Part shown: piece after piece, positions 1 through 8,289 of the stretch
How positions within the stretch are numbered: position 1 is the first letter of the stretch
Layout of the letters: each line of letters opens with the position of its first letter
Assembly (NCBI GenBank): GCA_900543695.1
Contig: UQSG01000003.1
Location: 1 to 64,000, forward strand
From: an uncultured Clostridium sp.
GTDB lineage: Bacteria; Bacillota; Clostridia; UBA1212; UBA1255
Reading direction: 5' to 3'
DNA: 64,000 bases
The notes under the pieces: generated by a model
What the model was told of the DNA's origin: nothing
What the model saw: only the letters and a program-made list of their open reading frames with translations
Databases searched by the model: none
Made by a program: the position numbers and the translations under genes

Positions 1-71
1 CCGCCCCTGGACTCCTGCCCCCTTTCGCACAAAATACGCCCCCTTTTGTGCGAAAAAAATTTTTTACCCCA

Positions 72-100
72 TTGACTTTATAACAATGTTTTGTTACACT
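72..100 (+). promoter_or_regulatory. Sigma-A promoter of the bactofilin operon
   Basis: TTGACT at 72-77, a 17-bp spacer, then TACACT at 95-100. The predicted transcript start near 107 lies downstream of a possible TTG start at 91, so translation must begin at the ATG at 130, which has an AAAAGGAG site just upstream. Confidence 0.75.
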
Positions 101-129
101 ATCTCTACAAGCAAAAAGGAGCGAGAAAA

Positions 130-816
130 ATGCTGATTTCAAAAAAAGATCTCCTTGATCAAACCGGGATTTCCTACGGCCAGCTTTATCGATGGAAACG
201 CGAAAAGCTGATCCCCGAGGAATGGTTCATTAAGCGATCCTCTTTCACCGGGCAGGAAACCTTTTTCCCAAAAACAAAAATTCTAGCCAGGATCCAAGCC
301 ATTCAAGAGCTGAAGGACAAATATTCCCTGGAAGAACTGGCGCGGATCCTGTCCCCTGAGGTCTCAGAGCGCCTCTTCTCCGAGAAGGATCTGCGCATTA
401 TAACAGAAATAAGTCCGAATCTGATCCCCTGCTTCCTCAAAAATTTTCAGAAGCAAAATTTCACATACATCGACGTTTTATTTTTATATGCCATCTCAAG
501 CTTCTACGCACGCCACAAGCTGCAGCTTTCCGACGTGGAAAATATCTGCCGCGGCATCCAAGAAAGCCTCCCAGCAATAAAGCAGACCGAGTACCTGTGC
601 ATTCTTTTAGAATATGCCGACAGTTATTTCATAACTATAAAAGAAGAAAAAGCCGCCGTCTATCTGGATGCCAGATTTAAAACAATCGATGAAATCCGGC
701 TCAACGACCTGTCAGCCGCCATCAAAGTAAAATACAAAAACAAATTCAACTTCAGATTCGATGAAGAGCCGCAGGAAAGCATAGAAGAATCAAAAAGAAG
801 GGAGGCGTTCACATGA
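130..816 (+). CDS. DUF4004 (YhbD-like) MerR-type HTH protein, bactofilin operon
   Basis: 228 residues. The N-terminus (SKKDLLDQTGISYGQLYRWK) looks like a MerR-type winged helix that reads as a short DNA-binding domain, followed by a helical region (LEELARILSPE) and a C-terminal part without known motifs. The layout matches the DUF4004/YhbD family, which in Bacillus precedes the bactofilin genes yhbE-yhbF, the same order as here. It overlaps the next gene by 4 bp (ATGA), which implies translational coupling. Its role is not established; control of the operon or a partner of the bactofilins is an inference. The ATG at 130 was preferred over TTG at 91 because the promoter -10 lies at 95-100. Confidence 0.75.
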   Translation: MLISKKDLLDQTGISYGQLYRWKREKLIPEEWFIKRSSFTGQETFFPKTKILARIQAIQELKDKYSLEELARILSPEVSERLFSEKDLRIITEISPNLIPCFLKNFQKQNFTYIDVLFLYAISSFYARHKLQLSDVENICRGIQESLPAIKQTEYLCILLEYADSYFITIKEEKAAVYLDARFKTIDEIRLNDLSAAIKVKYKNKFNFRFDEEPQESIEESKRREAFT

Positions 817-1670
817 AACACTCGGTAATGGCATTAGGCGAAAGGCATCTGGAGGGCGAATACAAAAACGTCCGCGCCGCCGGCGATCTTGAAATAAAAA
901 ACGGCAAAATAAAATTGCTGCTTTGCGCCGGCGATATCGATATTCACGACGCCAAGATCGAAAAAATACGCGCCGCCGGCGATGTAAACGCCTTTAATCT
1001 TACCTTCGGTCACTGCAAAGCGGCCGGAGACATCACATTCCGCGGAATTTGCCGCGGAGATACAATCGCAGCGATCGGCCCGTTCCAGGCGGAACTTTTG
1101 GAATGCCGCTTGCTCCGCTACGGCACAAATCCCAGGCATATCCGAAAATCCGATTCCTCCAGCTGGGACTGGAGCGGCACCTTTCATGCAGAAACATTTG
1201 AAAATCTGCTCCCCGCGAAACTGTCGTTTGACTATCATTTCAAAAATATCCTTTCACTGGCCGAAATAACATCCGAGCAAGAAATCCAATGCACCGTTTT
1301 ATACGCTTTAAATGGCATTTCGGCTCCCTCCATAAACGCAGAAGAAATCTTTCTGCTTGCAAGCGGGAACGTACGCGTCGGAGAAATTACCGGCACACAT
1401 ATTACGATTGACAACCGCTTTCGACCGGAAAAAGCTTTTTCTTCCCTGCCCAAAACCCAAAAATACCGAAAAATCACGGAATGCGGCAAAGAGCTGGCAC
1501 ATGCAGAGGCGATCATCGGAGACACAGTCCGCATCAAAAACACAAGCGCCCAGTCCGTCTCCGGAATCGACGTCGAAATCGGAGAGCTCTGCACCATCGA
1601 AGAAGTAACATATAAAAACACCATAAAAATTTCCGACAAAGCCGTAACAGGAAAGGTTGTGAAGCTATGA
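813..1670 (+). CDS. Bactofilin-like beta-helix protein (YhbE/BacE-type position)
   Basis: 285 residues. Short strands repeat the pattern aAGDi (RAAGDLEIKNGKI, LCAGDIDIHDAKI, RAAGDVNAFNLTF, KAAGDITFRG), as expected of a right-handed beta-helix of the bactofilin/DUF583 type. A middle segment (about 95-150) breaks the repeat, and a second set of strands follows (about 160-285, e.g. EIFLLASGNVRVGEITG). There is no signal peptide or membrane segment, so a cytoplasmic polymer is expected. The gene is coupled to both neighbours by ATGA overlaps. Bactofilins form filaments that scaffold envelope or motility machinery; the function of this one is inferred only from family and context. Confidence 0.65.
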   Translation: MKHSVMALGERHLEGEYKNVRAAGDLEIKNGKIKLLLCAGDIDIHDAKIEKIRAAGDVNAFNLTFGHCKAAGDITFRGICRGDTIAAIGPFQAELLECRLLRYGTNPRHIRKSDSSSWDWSGTFHAETFENLLPAKLSFDYHFKNILSLAEITSEQEIQCTVLYALNGISAPSINAEEIFLLASGNVRVGEITGTHITIDNRFRPEKAFSSLPKTQKYRKITECGKELAHAEAIIGDTVRIKNTSAQSVSGIDVEIGELCTIEEVTYKNTIKISDKAVTGKVVKL

Positions 1671-2323
1671 CGAGCGAACGAATCGGCGGGATCGGATCGA
1701 TCTCGTGCGGCGAATACGATTCCATCCAAATCGACGGAATCGGAAAATTAAAGGGCAGCATAAAAGCCAATCAAATCAGCGTCAACGGAATGTCCCGTTC
1801 AAAGGGTAAAATAGAAGTCTCCCTGCTGAATATCAATGGCATTCACAAAGCCAAACGCACCATCAAAGCCAGAGAAGCAGCGATCAACGGCGTGCTGAGA
1901 CTGAAAAAGGCCTCCCTTCACGCGGATAAAATCAATTGCACCGGCAGTCTGTACTGCGGCCACGAATTAAGTGCCGATCAAATCAGCATTCAGGGGATTT
2001 TCAGCATTTCACACATCTACGGCGACACGGTCAAGCTGTTTCACGATGAAAACGTGCATCTTCCCATAGGGCGAAAAAGCCGTCTTTTCTGCAGGCTGCT
2101 TTTTGGCTTCCGTATCCCGGGCGGAGCCTCCAGGGCAGATTACGTGGAATGCACGGAGCTTGTGGCTTCCAATACAAAATTTAAAACAATTCACGCCGGC
2201 AGCGTCACGCTCAGCCAAAACTGCGAAGTCGATAAAATTTACTGCGACGGCCCCGTAACGGCCGACTCCACTTGCACTATAGGAAAAATCATCTCATCCC
2301 AATCGAAAGGAGAAACCCCATGA
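1667..2323 (+). CDS. Bactofilin (YhbF/BacF-type polymer-forming protein)
   Basis: 218 residues built of regular short repeats: YDSIQIDGIGKLKGSIKA, QISVNGMSRSKGKIEV, LLNINGIHKAKRTIKA, EAAINGVLRLKKASLHA, QISIQGIFSISHIYGD. Each coil ends in a small hydrophobic strand followed by G, typical of bactofilin beta-helices. An arginine-rich insert (RKSRLFCRLLFGFRIPGGASR, about 135-155) could be a membrane-contacting patch. It is the clearest bactofilin of the operon and sits directly after the related preceding gene, overlapping it by 4 bp and the next gene by 4 bp. It is probably a cytoplasmic filament protein; its partner process is unknown. Confidence 0.8.
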   Translation: MTSERIGGIGSISCGEYDSIQIDGIGKLKGSIKANQISVNGMSRSKGKIEVSLLNINGIHKAKRTIKAREAAINGVLRLKKASLHADKINCTGSLYCGHELSADQISIQGIFSISHIYGDTVKLFHDENVHLPIGRKSRLFCRLLFGFRIPGGASRADYVECTELVASNTKFKTIHAGSVTLSQNCEVDKIYCDGPVTADSTCTIGKIISSQSKGETP

Positions 2324-2775
2324 AAGAAAGCACGCTGAAAAAAATACTGGATCTTTATAAAGACGGTAAAATCTCGGCAGACGAAGCCGAAAAAATGATC
2401 GGAAGCAAGGCGGACGCGCCAGGCGAACAGGGCAGCTGGCCGGACGACGGCAAGCTGCGGATCGCCGCATTTGTCGGGCGAAGGCTGCTGAAGGCAGGAG
2501 ATGCCCTATGCCAGTCGCTTGAAGTAACGTACCAGGTCGACGCTCTGAACGTCATTTCCTATCTTAATTTGACGTGCGGAAACGTAGAAGGAAACGCAAG
2601 CGCCGGGATCTCGCTGAAATGTGCAGACGTACTCGGCTGTGTCAACGCGGGGACAAGCGCTGCCTGCGGCAATGTCGCCGGCAGCGTCTCTGCCGGTACA
2701 AGCATACGCTGCGGGAACATCGGCGGCCACGCATCCGCCGGAACCTCCATAACCTGCAGACAGCCTGGCGAATAA
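2320..2775 (+). CDS. SHOCT-like N-terminus plus cysteine-periodic 15-residue repeats
   Basis: 151 residues. Residues 6-26 (LKKILDLYKDGKISADEAEK) form the short helical hairpin seen at the N-terminus of many Firmicute envelope-stress and polymer-forming proteins. The C-terminal part is a near-perfect 15-residue repeat of the form CGNVxGsvsAGTSIr, with Cys at the start of each turn (CGNVEGNASAG, CVNAGTSA, CGNVAGSVSAG, CGNIGGHASAG). Such spacing would stack cysteines along one face of a beta-helix. The start ATG at 2320 overlaps the stop of the bactofilin gene and has an AAAGGAG site. Metal binding or disulfide stapling are possibilities, not shown. Confidence 0.7.
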   Translation: MKESTLKKILDLYKDGKISADEAEKMIGSKADAPGEQGSWPDDGKLRIAAFVGRRLLKAGDALCQSLEVTYQVDALNVISYLNLTCGNVEGNASAGISLKCADVLGCVNAGTSAACGNVAGSVSAGTSIRCGNIGGHASAGTSITCRQPGE

Positions 2776-2794
2776 ACGCCTGTTGCATTTATCA

Positions 2795-2823
2795 CTGACA
2801 AAACCCCAAAGCCGTAGTATACT
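2795..2823 (+). promoter_or_regulatory. Sigma-A promoter of the sufCB operon
   Basis: CTGACA at 2795-2800, a 17-bp spacer and TATACT at 2818-2823, 34 bp before the sufC start. It separates suf transcription from the preceding operon. Confidence 0.7.
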
Positions 2824-2856
2824 ATAAAATGAAATCCGACCAAGGGAGGAAGTTTT

Positions 2857-3618
2857 ATGGCACTACGGCTGGAACACGTAAAATGGGATCTGCCCGACGA
2901 AAACGGCAGCGGTTTAAATAAAGAAATCATCAAAGACATCACGCTGGAATTCGGAGACGGCCGCCTTGTCGTCGTCACCGGGCCGAACGGAGGCGGCAAG
3001 ACGACGCTGGCAAAGCTCATCGCCGGTGTCGTAACGCCCACAAGCGGAAAAATCTTTTTAACCGTCGGAGGCATTGAACGCGAAATTACAGACATCGACG
3101 TTACGGAACGGGCCAGGAGCGGAATTGCATACGCCTTCCAGCAGCCCGTCCGCTTCAAGGGACTCACAGTGCGCAGCCTCCTTGAAATTGCGGCCGGACG
3201 CACCATGAGCCAGAACGAGCTCTGCAAGCTGCTCGGGAAAGTCGGTCTTTGTGCGGAAGAATACATCAACCGGGAAATGAACACCTCTTTATCCGGAGGA
3301 GAAAGCAAGCGGATTGAAATTGCAACCGTCTTGGCAAGAAACGCAGAAATTTCCGTATTCGACGAACCGGAAGCAGGAATCGACCTGTGGAGCTTTGCCA
3401 GACTGGTAGAAACCTTTGAAGAAATCAGAGAAAGCAGAAAAGGCACGCTGGTCGTCATTTCCCATCAGGAGCGCATTATTTCCATTGCAGACGATATCGT
3501 AGTCATTGCCGGCGGCGCCGTAAGAGCCTCCGGCACCAGAGAAAAAGTTTTACCAACGCTGTTATCGGACGAAAAAACGGCAAGATGCCCCATCAACTCA
3601 AGGGAGGCGGAATATTGA
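2857..3618 (+). CDS. sufC: SufC/SmsC-type Fe-S assembly ATPase
   Basis: 253 residues, a normal length for SufC. Cytoplasmic ABC-type ATPase that works with SufB to build and deliver Fe-S clusters. Visible are Walker A GPNGGGKTTL (about 47-56), the Q-loop AFQQPV, the signature LSGGESKRIEI (about 148-158) and the SufC-typical Walker B ISVFDEPEAGIDLWSF, then the H-loop VISHQE. The AGGGAGG ribosome site is 6 bp from the start. Its stop overlaps the sufB start (TGATG). No sufS, sufU or sufD follows, so this is the minimal two-component SmsCB arrangement known from archaea and deep-branching anaerobes. Confidence 0.9.
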   Translation: MALRLEHVKWDLPDENGSGLNKEIIKDITLEFGDGRLVVVTGPNGGGKTTLAKLIAGVVTPTSGKIFLTVGGIEREITDIDVTERARSGIAYAFQQPVRFKGLTVRSLLEIAAGRTMSQNELCKLLGKVGLCAEEYINREMNTSLSGGESKRIEIATVLARNAEISVFDEPEAGIDLWSFARLVETFEEIRESRKGTLVVISHQERIISIADDIVVIAGGAVRASGTREKVLPTLLSDEKTARCPINSREAEY

Positions 3619-4544
3619 TGAATTTCATAGCAAAAAATCTCTTAGAAAAAATTTCGGATTTAAAAAATCTGATCGATATAGAGGGCAGCGCATACAATAT
3701 CCGTGAAGATGGACAATGCGCAGGACGCAAATCGACCAAAAACATCAAAATAGAATCCAAGGAGGACGCTCCGGGGCTTGTCGTCCGCATTGCGCCCGGT
3801 ACAAAAGACGAAAAAGTGTACATTCCGGCCTGCGTGACGCACGGCTCGGTTGATGATCTCGTATACAACGATTTTTATGTTGGAGAAGACGCCGACGTCA
3901 CCATCGTTGCAGGATGCGGCGTGCATACCGAAGACGACGGACAGGCCCGCCATAACGGCATTCACCGGTTTATCCTTGCAAAGAACGCAAGGGTTCTGTA
4001 TTTGGAAAAACACATCGGAACCGGAGGCGGAAAAGGGATCAAACGGATCGATCCGATCACGGACGCGGAGCTTGCCGAAGGAGCGGTTCTGACGATGGAT
4101 ACGATTCAGCTCGGCGGCGTGGACGATACTACCAGAACGACGCGCGCCGTACTCGGTGCGTCTGCAAAGATCATCGTACGCGAACGGATCATGACCGACG
4201 GCAATGAAAAAGCCAAAACCGACTTCAGCGTCGTTTTGGAGGGCGAGGATTCGGGCGCGGATCTCGTTTCCCGATCCGTAGCACGCGGCAATTCTCATCA
4301 GGAATTCACCTCCCGCATTGTAGGAAAAGTTCGCTGTACCGGCCATTCCGAATGCGACGCGATCCTCGCGGAGCAGGGAACCGTCAGCGCGTCTCCCTCA
4401 TTGGACGCACGCCATGTAGACGCCGAGCTGATCCACGAAGCGGCAATCGGGAAAATCGCCGGCGAGCAAATTCTGAAGCTGCGCACGCTCGGCCTTACCG
4501 AGGAAGAGGCCGAACAGAAAATTATCGACGGCTTCCTGCAATAA
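3618..4544 (+). CDS. sufB: SufB/SmsB-type Fe-S scaffold protein
   Basis: 308 residues, much shorter than SufB of the full SUF system (about 470) and typical of SmsB. It is a beta-helix scaffold partner of SufC. The diagnostic C-terminus is present: CTGHSECDAIL, then SASPSLDARHVDAELIHEAAIGKIAGEQ, where the HEAAIGKI motif corresponds to the conserved SufB/SufD core. The ATG at 3618 was chosen because it directly overlaps the sufC stop and has GGGAGGCGG just upstream; a longer in-frame extension exists but would run into sufC. Operonic with the Spo0A-like gene 6 bp downstream. Confidence 0.88.
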   Translation: MNFIAKNLLEKISDLKNLIDIEGSAYNIREDGQCAGRKSTKNIKIESKEDAPGLVVRIAPGTKDEKVYIPACVTHGSVDDLVYNDFYVGEDADVTIVAGCGVHTEDDGQARHNGIHRFILAKNARVLYLEKHIGTGGGKGIKRIDPITDAELAEGAVLTMDTIQLGGVDDTTRTTRAVLGASAKIIVRERIMTDGNEKAKTDFSVVLEGEDSGADLVSRSVARGNSHQEFTSRIVGKVRCTGHSECDAILAEQGTVSASPSLDARHVDAELIHEAAIGKIAGEQILKLRTLGLTEEEAEQKIIDGFLQ

Positions 4545-4550
4545 CAAAGT

Positions 4551-4934
4551 ATGGACGCAGAAAAATACATCGTTACCAAAGCAATGCTGCAGCTCGGCTT
4601 TACGCCCGGATATAACGGGTTTTTCTTCCTGCGGGACGCAGTCCTTACCACGCTCCGGGATCCCGAAACGCTGACGCTGATTACAAAGCTGATTTACGCG
4701 CCGCTTGCTAAAGCATACGGCACAACAGCGGAAAATATTGAAAAATCAATTCGCAAAGCGGCATCAGCCGTGTGGAATCGAAACGGCGGCTCTGAAAAAA
4801 CAATTGCCGTTTTAAACAGCGAGTACAAATATTCCGATGCCCGCCCGGAAAACAGAGAGCTGATCTCATTGATTTGCCGCTTTGTCGAACAGGCTGGAGA
4901 GACATTCGATACTGACATTCGCAGCCGCGTTTAA
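4551..4934 (+). CDS. Stand-alone Spo0A C-terminal (effector) domain protein
   Basis: 127 residues, nearly all matching the DNA-binding effector domain of Spo0A: VTKAMLQLGFTPGYNGFFFL, then LITKLIYAPLAKAYGTTAEN, then IEKSIRKAASAVWNRNG, which aligns with the Spo0A recognition region (RVERAIRHAIEVAW). There is no receiver domain, so no phosphorylation switch. It starts 6 bp after sufB with no clear ribosome site of its own, suggesting re-initiation from sufB. Its last 69 bp overlap the 3' end of tsaD on the other strand. It might act as a constitutive DNA-binding protein on 0A-box-like targets; whether it binds TGTCGAA-type sites is unknown. Confidence 0.8.
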   Translation: MDAEKYIVTKAMLQLGFTPGYNGFFFLRDAVLTTLRDPETLTLITKLIYAPLAKAYGTTAENIEKSIRKAASAVWNRNGGSEKTIAVLNSEYKYSDARPENRELISLICRFVEQAGETFDTDIRSRV

Positions 4935-5918
4935 ATCGGCTCCCGCCGTCCGGCTCTCGCCCACAAAATGTGCGGCGCAGGCGATCATGGCTCCGTTATC
5001 GGTACATAGAACAGGAGAAGGTCGGAAGAACGCGGCTCCCGCTTTTTCAGCTGCGCGCTGAGCCTCATCGCGCAGGCAGGAATTCGCCGCGACGCCCCCG
5101 GCCAAACAAATTTTCCCATATCCCGTTTGTTCGTTTGCTTTCATTAAATTTTCAACAAGGATGTCAACGACCGCCTTTTGAAAAGAGGCGCACAGATCCG
5201 CAGGAGAAACGGCGTCCCCCCTTGCCCTTGTATTGTTCATATAATTCAGCACGGCCGTTTTCACGCCGCTGAAGCTGAAATCAAGACTGCCGCCAAACCG
5301 GACTCTGGGGAAATCAATGGCATGGGGATTTCCCTCCTTTGCGAGCCTGTCCACCGCAGGCCCGCCGGGATATCCCAGCCCAAGTGCACGGGAAATTTTA
5401 TCAAACGCCTCTCCGGCCGCGTCGTCGCGCGTCCGCCCAAGGACCGTAAAATCACCGTAAGCACGGCAATCGATGATATGACTGTGTCCCCCGGAAACCA
5501 CAAGACATACAAACGGGGGCTCCAGATCTTTATACTCAATAAAGTTAGCGGCAATGTGCCCTTCGATATGGTGTACCGGCACCAGCGGCTTCGAAAGCGT
5601 ATAAGCAAGCGCCTTCGCGGCGGAAAGTCCCACAAGAAGCGCGCCGATTAGGCCGGGGCCGAACGTCACACCAATCCGGTCAATCTCGGATAACGAAACA
5701 TCCGCCTCGCGCACCGCGGCATCAATCACGCCGATAATCGCTTCAACATGCTTCCGGGAAGCAATCTCAGGAACGACGCCGCCAAATGGTTTATGGATTT
5801 CAACCTGAGACGAAATAATATTGGAAAGCACAAATCTTCCGTCCGCCACTATCGCGGCGGAGGTTTCGTCACAGCTTGATTCAATTCCCAGTGTTAAAAC
5901 GCGTCCTTCTTTATCCAT
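4866..5918 (-). CDS. tsaD: tRNA t6A threonylcarbamoyltransferase TsaD
   Basis: 350 residues, normal length. Catalyses threonylcarbamoyl transfer to A37 of ANN-decoding tRNAs together with TsaB/TsaE. Motifs: TLGIESSCDETSAAIV at the N-terminus, the metal ligands in VHHIEGHIAAN (about 107-117), VSGGHS, and the C-terminal LAGGVAANSCLRDE and CTDNGAMIACA. It is last in the minus-strand series tig-clpP-clpX-uppP-tsaD, one base after uppP, and converges on the Spo0A-like gene with a 69-bp tail-to-tail overlap. Confidence 0.95.
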   Translation of the reverse strand: MDKEGRVLTLGIESSCDETSAAIVADGRFVLSNIISSQVEIHKPFGGVVPEIASRKHVEAIIGVIDAAVREADVSLSEIDRIGVTFGPGLIGALLVGLSAAKALAYTLSKPLVPVHHIEGHIAANFIEYKDLEPPFVCLVVSGGHSHIIDCRAYGDFTVLGRTRDDAAGEAFDKISRALGLGYPGGPAVDRLAKEGNPHAIDFPRVRFGGSLDFSFSGVKTAVLNYMNNTRARGDAVSPADLCASFQKAVVDILVENLMKANEQTGYGKICLAGGVAANSCLRDEAQRAAEKAGAAFFRPSPVLCTDNGAMIACAAHFVGESRTAGADLNAAANVSIECLSSLFDKAANQ

Positions 5919-5919
5919 T

Positions 5920-6723
5920 TTATCCTAAAAATACCGTGAAAAACTTTTTGAAAAACAGCTGATCCGCAACGATCAAAATACCAAGCACCGCAGTATACAC
6001 GGCAAAAATGTTTAAGCTTCTTTTTTTGAAAAAGTTCAGCATAAAGCGGATTGCAACGTATCCCGAAATCCCCGCGGCAAGCATTCCCACAATGACCGGT
6101 CCCCATTCGACCGCCGCCGGTTCCGAGACGATATCTTTTACTCCAAGAACAGCAGATCCCAATATCACAGGAATCGACATCAGGAACGCAAAACGCATCG
6201 CATCCTCTTTTTGCAGGCCCGCGAATAAGCCGGCGCTTGTCGTGCTTCCCGAGCGGGAAATTCCAGGCATGACTGCGATCCCCTGCGTTACTCCAATCAC
6301 CGCCGCATCTACATAGGACATGGACTCGATCGTTTTCACGCGTTTTCCCGCCTTTTGTGAAAAATAAAGCAAGACAGCCGTTATTATAAACGAAATTCCC
6401 AGAAAGCCTCCGCTCTGAGAAAATTTTTCTATGTAGTCGTTCAGGAAAAGGCCCACCAGCGCCGCCGGAATGGTGGCAATAATTAAAAGGCCTGTAAGCT
6501 TCTGCACCGGCTTTTTCAGGATTGCCAAAATATCCGGCCAGAAGACGATAAAAACGGCGATAAGCGTTGCAAAATGCAACGCTATATCGAACGTCAACCC
6601 AAATTGCTCCTGATCGATTCCAAACAGCTTTTTAAATACGATCAAATGCCCGGAGCTGCTTACCGGCAAAAATTCCGTGAGCCCCTGTACGAGTCCAAGA
6701 ATAATACTCTGCAGGATCTTCAT
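5920..6723 (-). CDS. uppP: Undecaprenyl-diphosphatase UppP (BacA)
   Basis: 267 residues, the usual size. Integral membrane enzyme that recycles undecaprenyl pyrophosphate for wall synthesis and gives bacitracin resistance. Diagnostic motifs are GLTEFLPVSSSGHLIVF near the N-terminus and PGISRSGSTTSAGL in the second half; about eight hydrophobic segments are visible. Its ATG overlaps the clpX stop by 4 bp, so it is translated from the clpX message. Confidence 0.95.
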   Translation of the reverse strand: MKILQSIILGLVQGLTEFLPVSSSGHLIVFKKLFGIDQEQFGLTFDIALHFATLIAVFIVFWPDILAILKKPVQKLTGLLIIATIPAALVGLFLNDYIEKFSQSGGFLGISFIITAVLLYFSQKAGKRVKTIESMSYVDAAVIGVTQGIAVMPGISRSGSTTSAGLFAGLQKEDAMRFAFLMSIPVILGSAVLGVKDIVSEPAAVEWGPVIVGMLAAGISGYVAIRFMLNFFKKRSLNIFAVYTAVLGILIVADQLFFKKFFTVFLG

Positions 6724-8180
6724 ACCGGTTCAATCTCCACATTCACATTTTCCGCTCCGGCAGCCATCGGGCTTTTGGGCGCTTCTAAGCCGGGGAGCGC
6801 TCCATCCTCTTTGTTCTTGGCGGACTTTTTAGCAGAATTTTTTTTCTTGTCTGCCTTTTTGTAGATCAGCGTGGGAGGCACGCCGTTTCTGATCGTATCT
6901 GCCGTAATGATACACTTTTGTACGTCCTCTTTCGTGGGAACGTCGTACATCACATCCAGCATTGCGGATTCTACGATCGCCCGCAGTCCGCGCGCACCTG
7001 TTTTGCGCGCAATCGCAATCTCCGTAATCGCATCGATTGCGCCGTCGTCAAATTCCAGCTCCACGCCGTCGTACGAAAGAAGCTTCTGGTATTGCTTGAT
7101 CAGCGCATTCTTTGGAGTAGTCAGAATTTCCCGCAGCATTCCCGCATCCAGCGCGTCCAGCGTGACAATCAGCGGCACCCTGCCGATAAATTCCGGAATC
7201 AATCCGAATTTCAGCAGATCCTGCGGCTCTACGCTGGCAAGCAGCGCGTTTGTATCTAAATTATCGCTGCTGTGGATGCTTCCGGAAAACCCGATCGTAT
7301 TTTTTCCCGTCCTGCTTTCGATAATTTTCGGCAGCCCGTCAAATGCGCCCGAGCAGATGAAAAGGATATTGGTCGTATCGATATTGATAAACTCCTGATG
7401 CGGGTGTTTGCGTCCTCCCTGGGGCGGAACGGCAGCCACCGTGCCCTCTAAAATTTTCAAAAGCGCCTGCTGTACGCCTTCCCCGCTGACGTCTCGTGTG
7501 ATTGACGGGTTATCTCCTCTTCTGGAAATTTTATCGATTTCATCTATAAAAATAATTCCGCGCTCCGCTTTTTCAATGTCGAAATCGGCGGCCTGTATCA
7601 GTCTGAGCAAAATGTTTTCAACATCTTCCCCGACATAGCCCGCCTCTGTCAGAGAGGTGGCGTCCGCAATCGCAAACGGGACGTTCAGCACCTTCGCAAG
7701 CGTCTGCGCCAAGTATGTTTTTCCGACGCCGGTCGGACCGATCAAAAGTACGTTGCTTTTGGTCAGCTCTACGCCGTCATACGGAGAGGCCGGCGCCTTC
7801 GCTTCCTCTGCGGAAGCGTCCGTCTTTGCATTCTTCCGTCTGTTCCCCGCCGCAGCGGCTTCTTTTTTATTGTCCTCGATCCTTTTATAGTGATTATATA
7901 CAGCCACAGAAAGCGCACGCTTCGCTTTTTCCTGGCCGATTACATATTCGTCCAGAGCTTTTTTGATTTCCGCCGGCTTCAAAAGCGCCGGCTCGCTTTC
8001 ACCGCCTGCAAGCACCTCCTCCATTTCCGTTTCCAAATAATCGTCGTGTAAAATATCGCAGCACAGATCAATGCATTCGTCGCAAATAAAAACGCCCGGG
8101 CCCGCAATCAGCCGTTTCACCTGGCCCTCTCTCTTCCCGCAGAAAGAGCAGCGTACCTGTTTATCGTCGTTTTTCGCCAT
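6720..8180 (-). CDS. clpX: ClpX, ATP-dependent Clp protease unfoldase
   Basis: 486 residues. AAA+ unfoldase feeding ClpP. The N-terminal zinc domain has CSFCGK and CDECIDLC. Walker A is GPTGVGKTYLAQ, Walker B IIFIDEIDKI, the pore/RKH loop GGRKHPHQEF, and the ClpP-docking IGF loop GKNTIGFSG. It is longer than the usual 410-430: a lysine/alanine-rich insert (about 100-128, EDNKKEAAAAGNRRK to APASPYDG) precedes Walker A, and a charged lysine-rich tail with LPGLEAPK follows the last AAA helix. The start at 8180 (MAKNDDKQ) has AAAAGGAGG upstream; an upstream in-frame ATG at 8231 lacks one. Confidence 0.95.
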   Translation of the reverse strand: MAKNDDKQVRCSFCGKREGQVKRLIAGPGVFICDECIDLCCDILHDDYLETEMEEVLAGGESEPALLKPAEIKKALDEYVIGQEKAKRALSVAVYNHYKRIEDNKKEAAAAGNRRKNAKTDASAEEAKAPASPYDGVELTKSNVLLIGPTGVGKTYLAQTLAKVLNVPFAIADATSLTEAGYVGEDVENILLRLIQAADFDIEKAERGIIFIDEIDKISRRGDNPSITRDVSGEGVQQALLKILEGTVAAVPPQGGRKHPHQEFINIDTTNILFICSGAFDGLPKIIESRTGKNTIGFSGSIHSSDNLDTNALLASVEPQDLLKFGLIPEFIGRVPLIVTLDALDAGMLREILTTPKNALIKQYQKLLSYDGVELEFDDGAIDAITEIAIARKTGARGLRAIVESAMLDVMYDVPTKEDVQKCIITADTIRNGVPPTLIYKKADKKKNSAKKSAKNKEDGALPGLEAPKSPMAAGAENVNVEIEPV

Positions 8181-8289
8181 ATTACAGCCTCCTTTTATCT
8201 TTACGTTATAATGCAGTGCGCCGCAAATCACTATAGAACAATCCTATAAATAAACTTGCGGCGTATCAATCTTATCCCCGATTATTGAA

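Noticed and set aside
2320..2775. Tandem DNA repeat
   Set aside because: The 15-residue protein repeat is not preserved as a clean DNA repeat; it is a protein-level feature.
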